Shown here piece by piece: positions 61,579 to 64,000 of a stretch of 64,000 nucleotides of DNA. Below the pieces are notes generated by a model, which worked only from the letters and a program-made list of their open reading frames with translations, was not told where the DNA came from and ran no database searches. The DNA is from Cryptomeria japonica (Eukaryota; Streptophyta; Pinopsida; Cupressales; Cupressaceae), in NCBI RefSeq assembly GCF_030272615.1, contig NC_081413.1, positions 333,540,302 through 333,604,301 of the forward strand. Reading direction: 5' to 3'. Each line of letters starts with the position of its first letter. The stretch's first letter is position 1. The translations under genes and the position numbers were made by a program.

Positions 61579-62754
61579 GGAAAAAATAGGTTTTGAAGGG
61601 ACCCAAAACCCTTTACATAATAAAATCTCCATGAAGTCTCAACCAATAGTTAAGAGAACAAAGAACACAACAACAAAAAACCCCATTACAGAGATAAACC
61701 ACAAAATAACAAATGGGGCACAAACCAGAGAAATCTCAACTAGAAAGTTGTCCTAATATAATGAACATAAAAGCACCAGAAAACAAAAAATGAAGCTACA
61801 AAAAGAACAACCAACAACCAACAAAAAACCAGCCCCCAACCAAGAACCATCAAGAAATACATTTAGAGTTAATCTTGTGGGAGCGAAGAGTCATGTCAAA
61901 AGAAGGCATAGAGAACTTATCTTTCTTGCCCTTGATAGAAATCCATCTCTCTTCTAATTGTTTTGCCTTAACATGTCAATCCAGCACACCATTATCTTGA
62001 GAAAGAATGTCTACAACCATTGTCTTAGAGATATCATCAGTATTCCTCCCTATTGGCAGAGCCTTATCATAAATGACACCAGATTTGATAGCCGGAACAC
62101 TATCACCTGAAATAGTACCTAAAGTAGTAGCTTGAGGCCCAATCACTCTCTCTTTAGGGGTTTCAACATGATAAACTTGCACAACTTCAACACCCCCACC
62201 ATTTATGACATCCAGAGAGGATTCCCCAAGACCCTGTGATTCCATCATAACCACCTCAGAAAAACTCCTATGTTTCTCTGATTTCGTCTCAACAGTATAA
62301 TGCTATTGAGAAGCAACTTTCCACCATGTAGTCGTCAATGCCTTTTGCTCAAATCCACATTGTGCAATAGCGTGACCTATTTTAAAACATCTTCTACATC
62401 GAAAGGGAATCCCTTCATAATCCAAAGACTGAACCTAAGAACACTTAGAAGATTTGAGTAAAATCTCAGCAGGCAGCCCTTTTGAAACATCCATTTCAAC
62501 CAGAATGTAGGCAAAGTTGGAGTGAAAAATATTAGAGGATTCATCATCCACCATCAATAAATCTCTGAGGGCATCATCCACTTCCTCTAAAAGAGGATCA
62601 ACCCATAAGTGAAGGGGAAGATTAGGAAGCTGAACCCAAATTGGGATTTTATTAAACATTTCTAAAGAAGGGTTGAAATCGGAATGCCAAGGCTTAATCA
62701 TCAACAAAAATCTATCCTCCCAACTAGAATAAATATCACATAAGATTTTGTTTA
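61579..62754 (-). pseudogene. 5'-truncated retrocopy of a DUF4283/zinc-knuckle protein (plant LINE ORF1 type)
   Basis: Minus strand, one frame from 62754: ILCDIYSSWEDRFLLMIKPW, IPIWVQLPNLPLHLWVDP, YILVEMDVSKGLPAEILL (the DUF4283 signature), then YEGIPFRCRRCFKIGHAIAQC (zf-CCHC_4 type) and a hydrophilic C-terminal part ending INSKCIS, TGA near 61868. In-frame stops: TAG after SSKCS, TAG after VASQ, TGA after GVLD. The DUF4283 N-terminus is missing at the right end. At the left is about 290 bp of 3' UTR ending in TAATAAAAAAC. AAATTTGATGGTATGTT flanks both ends (61553-61569 and 62755-62771). This is an RNA-derived insertion made by LINE machinery. No endonuclease or RT follows the ORF. Confidence 0.8.
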
Positions 62755-62771
62755 AAATTTGATGGTATGTT
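62755..62771. repeat. Target-site duplication of the retrocopy, right copy
   Basis: Matches 61553-61569 exactly over 17 bp. Confidence 0.88.
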
Positions 62772-63179
62772 GTTTATTCTTTTGCATATAGATTAAATTG
62801 AATATTTTTTCTGCATGAATTTCTCTATTTGGGTTATGTGAAAATTGTCATATATGGCTGCAAAATTTTCTTTCATCCTTTTGTCTACTTGGTAATTTTT
62901 GTAACATTTAACCAATATCTTGATATTTTTACACAAAATCAAGTATTAATATCTCTTCTCCAACATAGTCCATGTCTTGCACAAAAGTTTCTTTTTATTC
63001 CACCGTTATGCGTCTCTTTGATGAGGTTGATCCTTATTGTACTATGTGAAATAGATAACTATTATCATTTGAATGAGTATCCATAAAAAAAATAATCTTC
63101 AAATAAGTCCCTACCTCCAACCATGGCCCTATGCATCCACACCATGCATTTTTAAATTTTGCATTTGTATCTTATAATT
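62772..63179. other. Unassigned sequence, possibly decayed gypsy pol
   Basis: It lies downstream (minus sense) of the RT/RNase H relic, where integrase would follow, but no integrase motif can be read. Confidence 0.35.
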
Positions 63180-63700
63180 CCATTATTTTCATGCCCACTA
63201 GTTTAATTTTTATTGCACAATATTGTAAGCATCATATCCAAGGAATTTGCAAACTTGTTGGTTTCATGAACTCTGTGATTTTATATAAAATGGTAAACCT
63301 ATAGTTATTCTACCCATTGTATGTGTCTCTAGTTTAAATTTTTCTATCTATTGATGAATCTTAGTGACTATTGATTTGTGTACAATACAATTTTTTTTGA
63401 CAATGAGTAATGTCTTCACTTGGACAAAAAATATTCTATGGCATATAACTCTTGATCAATATAAATTACTTCTACTTTGTATCATTAAATTTCTTGCCAA
63501 AGTAAGTGATTGGTCTATCCTCTTGGATTAACACTAGAATATTTCTTTTCCATTGGCATCCTAATCAATTTGGAAAATGTTTCAAAATTCTAGGAGAATA
63601 AGCATGAGCTCCTCTACTGCCTTCTTAAAAGTTTGAAACTCTTGGAAACAACAATAGTCCAATAAAAACCTCCATTTTTCATGCAGTGCGTCAATTTTTT
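63180..63700 (-). pseudogene. Ty3-gypsy RT/RNase H relic
   Basis: Minus strand from about 63690: FQEFQTFKKAVEELMLILP (RT connection), IVLIQEDRPITYFGKKFND (RNase H start, cf. GAVLSQEGRPIAYFS.KLN), IDQELYAIEYFLS, KIVLYTNQ, then RHIQWVE, NHRVHETNKFANSLD (cf. H.SG..N.VADALSR) near 63240. Many stops, several TAG where Gln is usual (before SLRF, in FINR.KNLN.RH). The order RT, RNase H, tether is right for gypsy. No flanking LTR seen. Confidence 0.7.
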
Positions 63701-64000
63701 CTTTTTTTTTATCGGTAAAATGTAATCCATCAATATTACACAACTACTAATGGAGTTCCTTATAAACTTCCAAGATAAGTACACCAATCTTGCTCAGGAA
63801 AAAACATACAAATTCCCTTGAATATTAAAAAACATTATATTTATTTATCATTTTAAGCTCTTTGGTTTTAACTATTAAACAATTATTTGGACTTTCACTA
63901 GGTCCATACACAATCTATCTTGAGATATGATGAATCAACAAAAGTGTCAACTCCATGAATGCACTTGTTTAGTTTGAACTCAAGCCTTGTAGGTGCACAA
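63701..64000. other. Unassigned window edge
   Basis: The RT core would be expected here in the minus sense, but no motif is readable. Confidence 0.35.

Overview
This window is an intergenic stretch of a large, repeat-rich seed-plant nuclear genome. I see no convincing host gene, rRNA or tRNA; nearly everything assignable is LTR retrotransposon, plus one LINE-type retrocopy. Plant Ty1-copia and Ty3-gypsy (including Tat/Ogre-like) proteins, tRNA-iMet primer sites and a 1.2-kb DUF4283-type retrocopy point to a plant. The very long LTRs (3.7 and 4.35 kb), deep nesting and heavy point-mutation decay fit a gymnosperm-like giant genome, but that is inference. Layout, left part (1-37494): a Russian-doll nest in one host element. 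F (Tat-like, only its 3' end is here, 34293-37494) contains E (3' end 30758-34292). E contains B (10933-30757). B is split by A (5066-10932) and by C (15568-29544, minus-strand copia, target duplication GACAT). C is split by D (19644-26322, plus-strand copia, target duplication TCTCT). The 5' LTR of A is split by G1 (1-5065, minus-strand gypsy with a 3.7-kb LTR). Two chains five elements deep are therefore visible: F>E>B>C>D and F>E>B>A>G1. Right part: 37495-39033 is AT-rich and unassigned. K (39039-43391) is a 4.35-kb solo-LTR-like element with duplication TTGAG. 43397-45405 is mostly unassigned. J (45411-60292) is a non-autonomous Tat-like gag-protease element with two 1.15-kb LTRs, split by H (51764-58804, minus-strand copia). 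Beyond J come an LTR fragment (60293-61405), a 5'-truncated DUF4283/zinc-knuckle retrocopy with a long target duplication (about 61579-62754), and a decayed gypsy RT/RNase H relic (63180-63700). Most interesting system: A, B and E are three independent copies of a copia-like family with no protease, integrase or reverse transcriptase. The family encodes ORF1, a coiled-coil protein with 3-4 CCHC zinc knuckles, and ORF2, an approximately 1080-codon protein I do not recognise. Its LTR ends, primer site, polypurine array and an inverted repeat around the polypurine/LTR junction match those of the autonomous copia elements C, D and H, so it probably moves using their enzymes. Most in-frame stops that can be checked against a second copy are TAG or TAA at Gln (CAG/CAA) or TAG at Trp (TGG) codons. 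That is the mark expected from cytosine deamination in methylated, silenced DNA. All similarities were read by eye; no database search was run.
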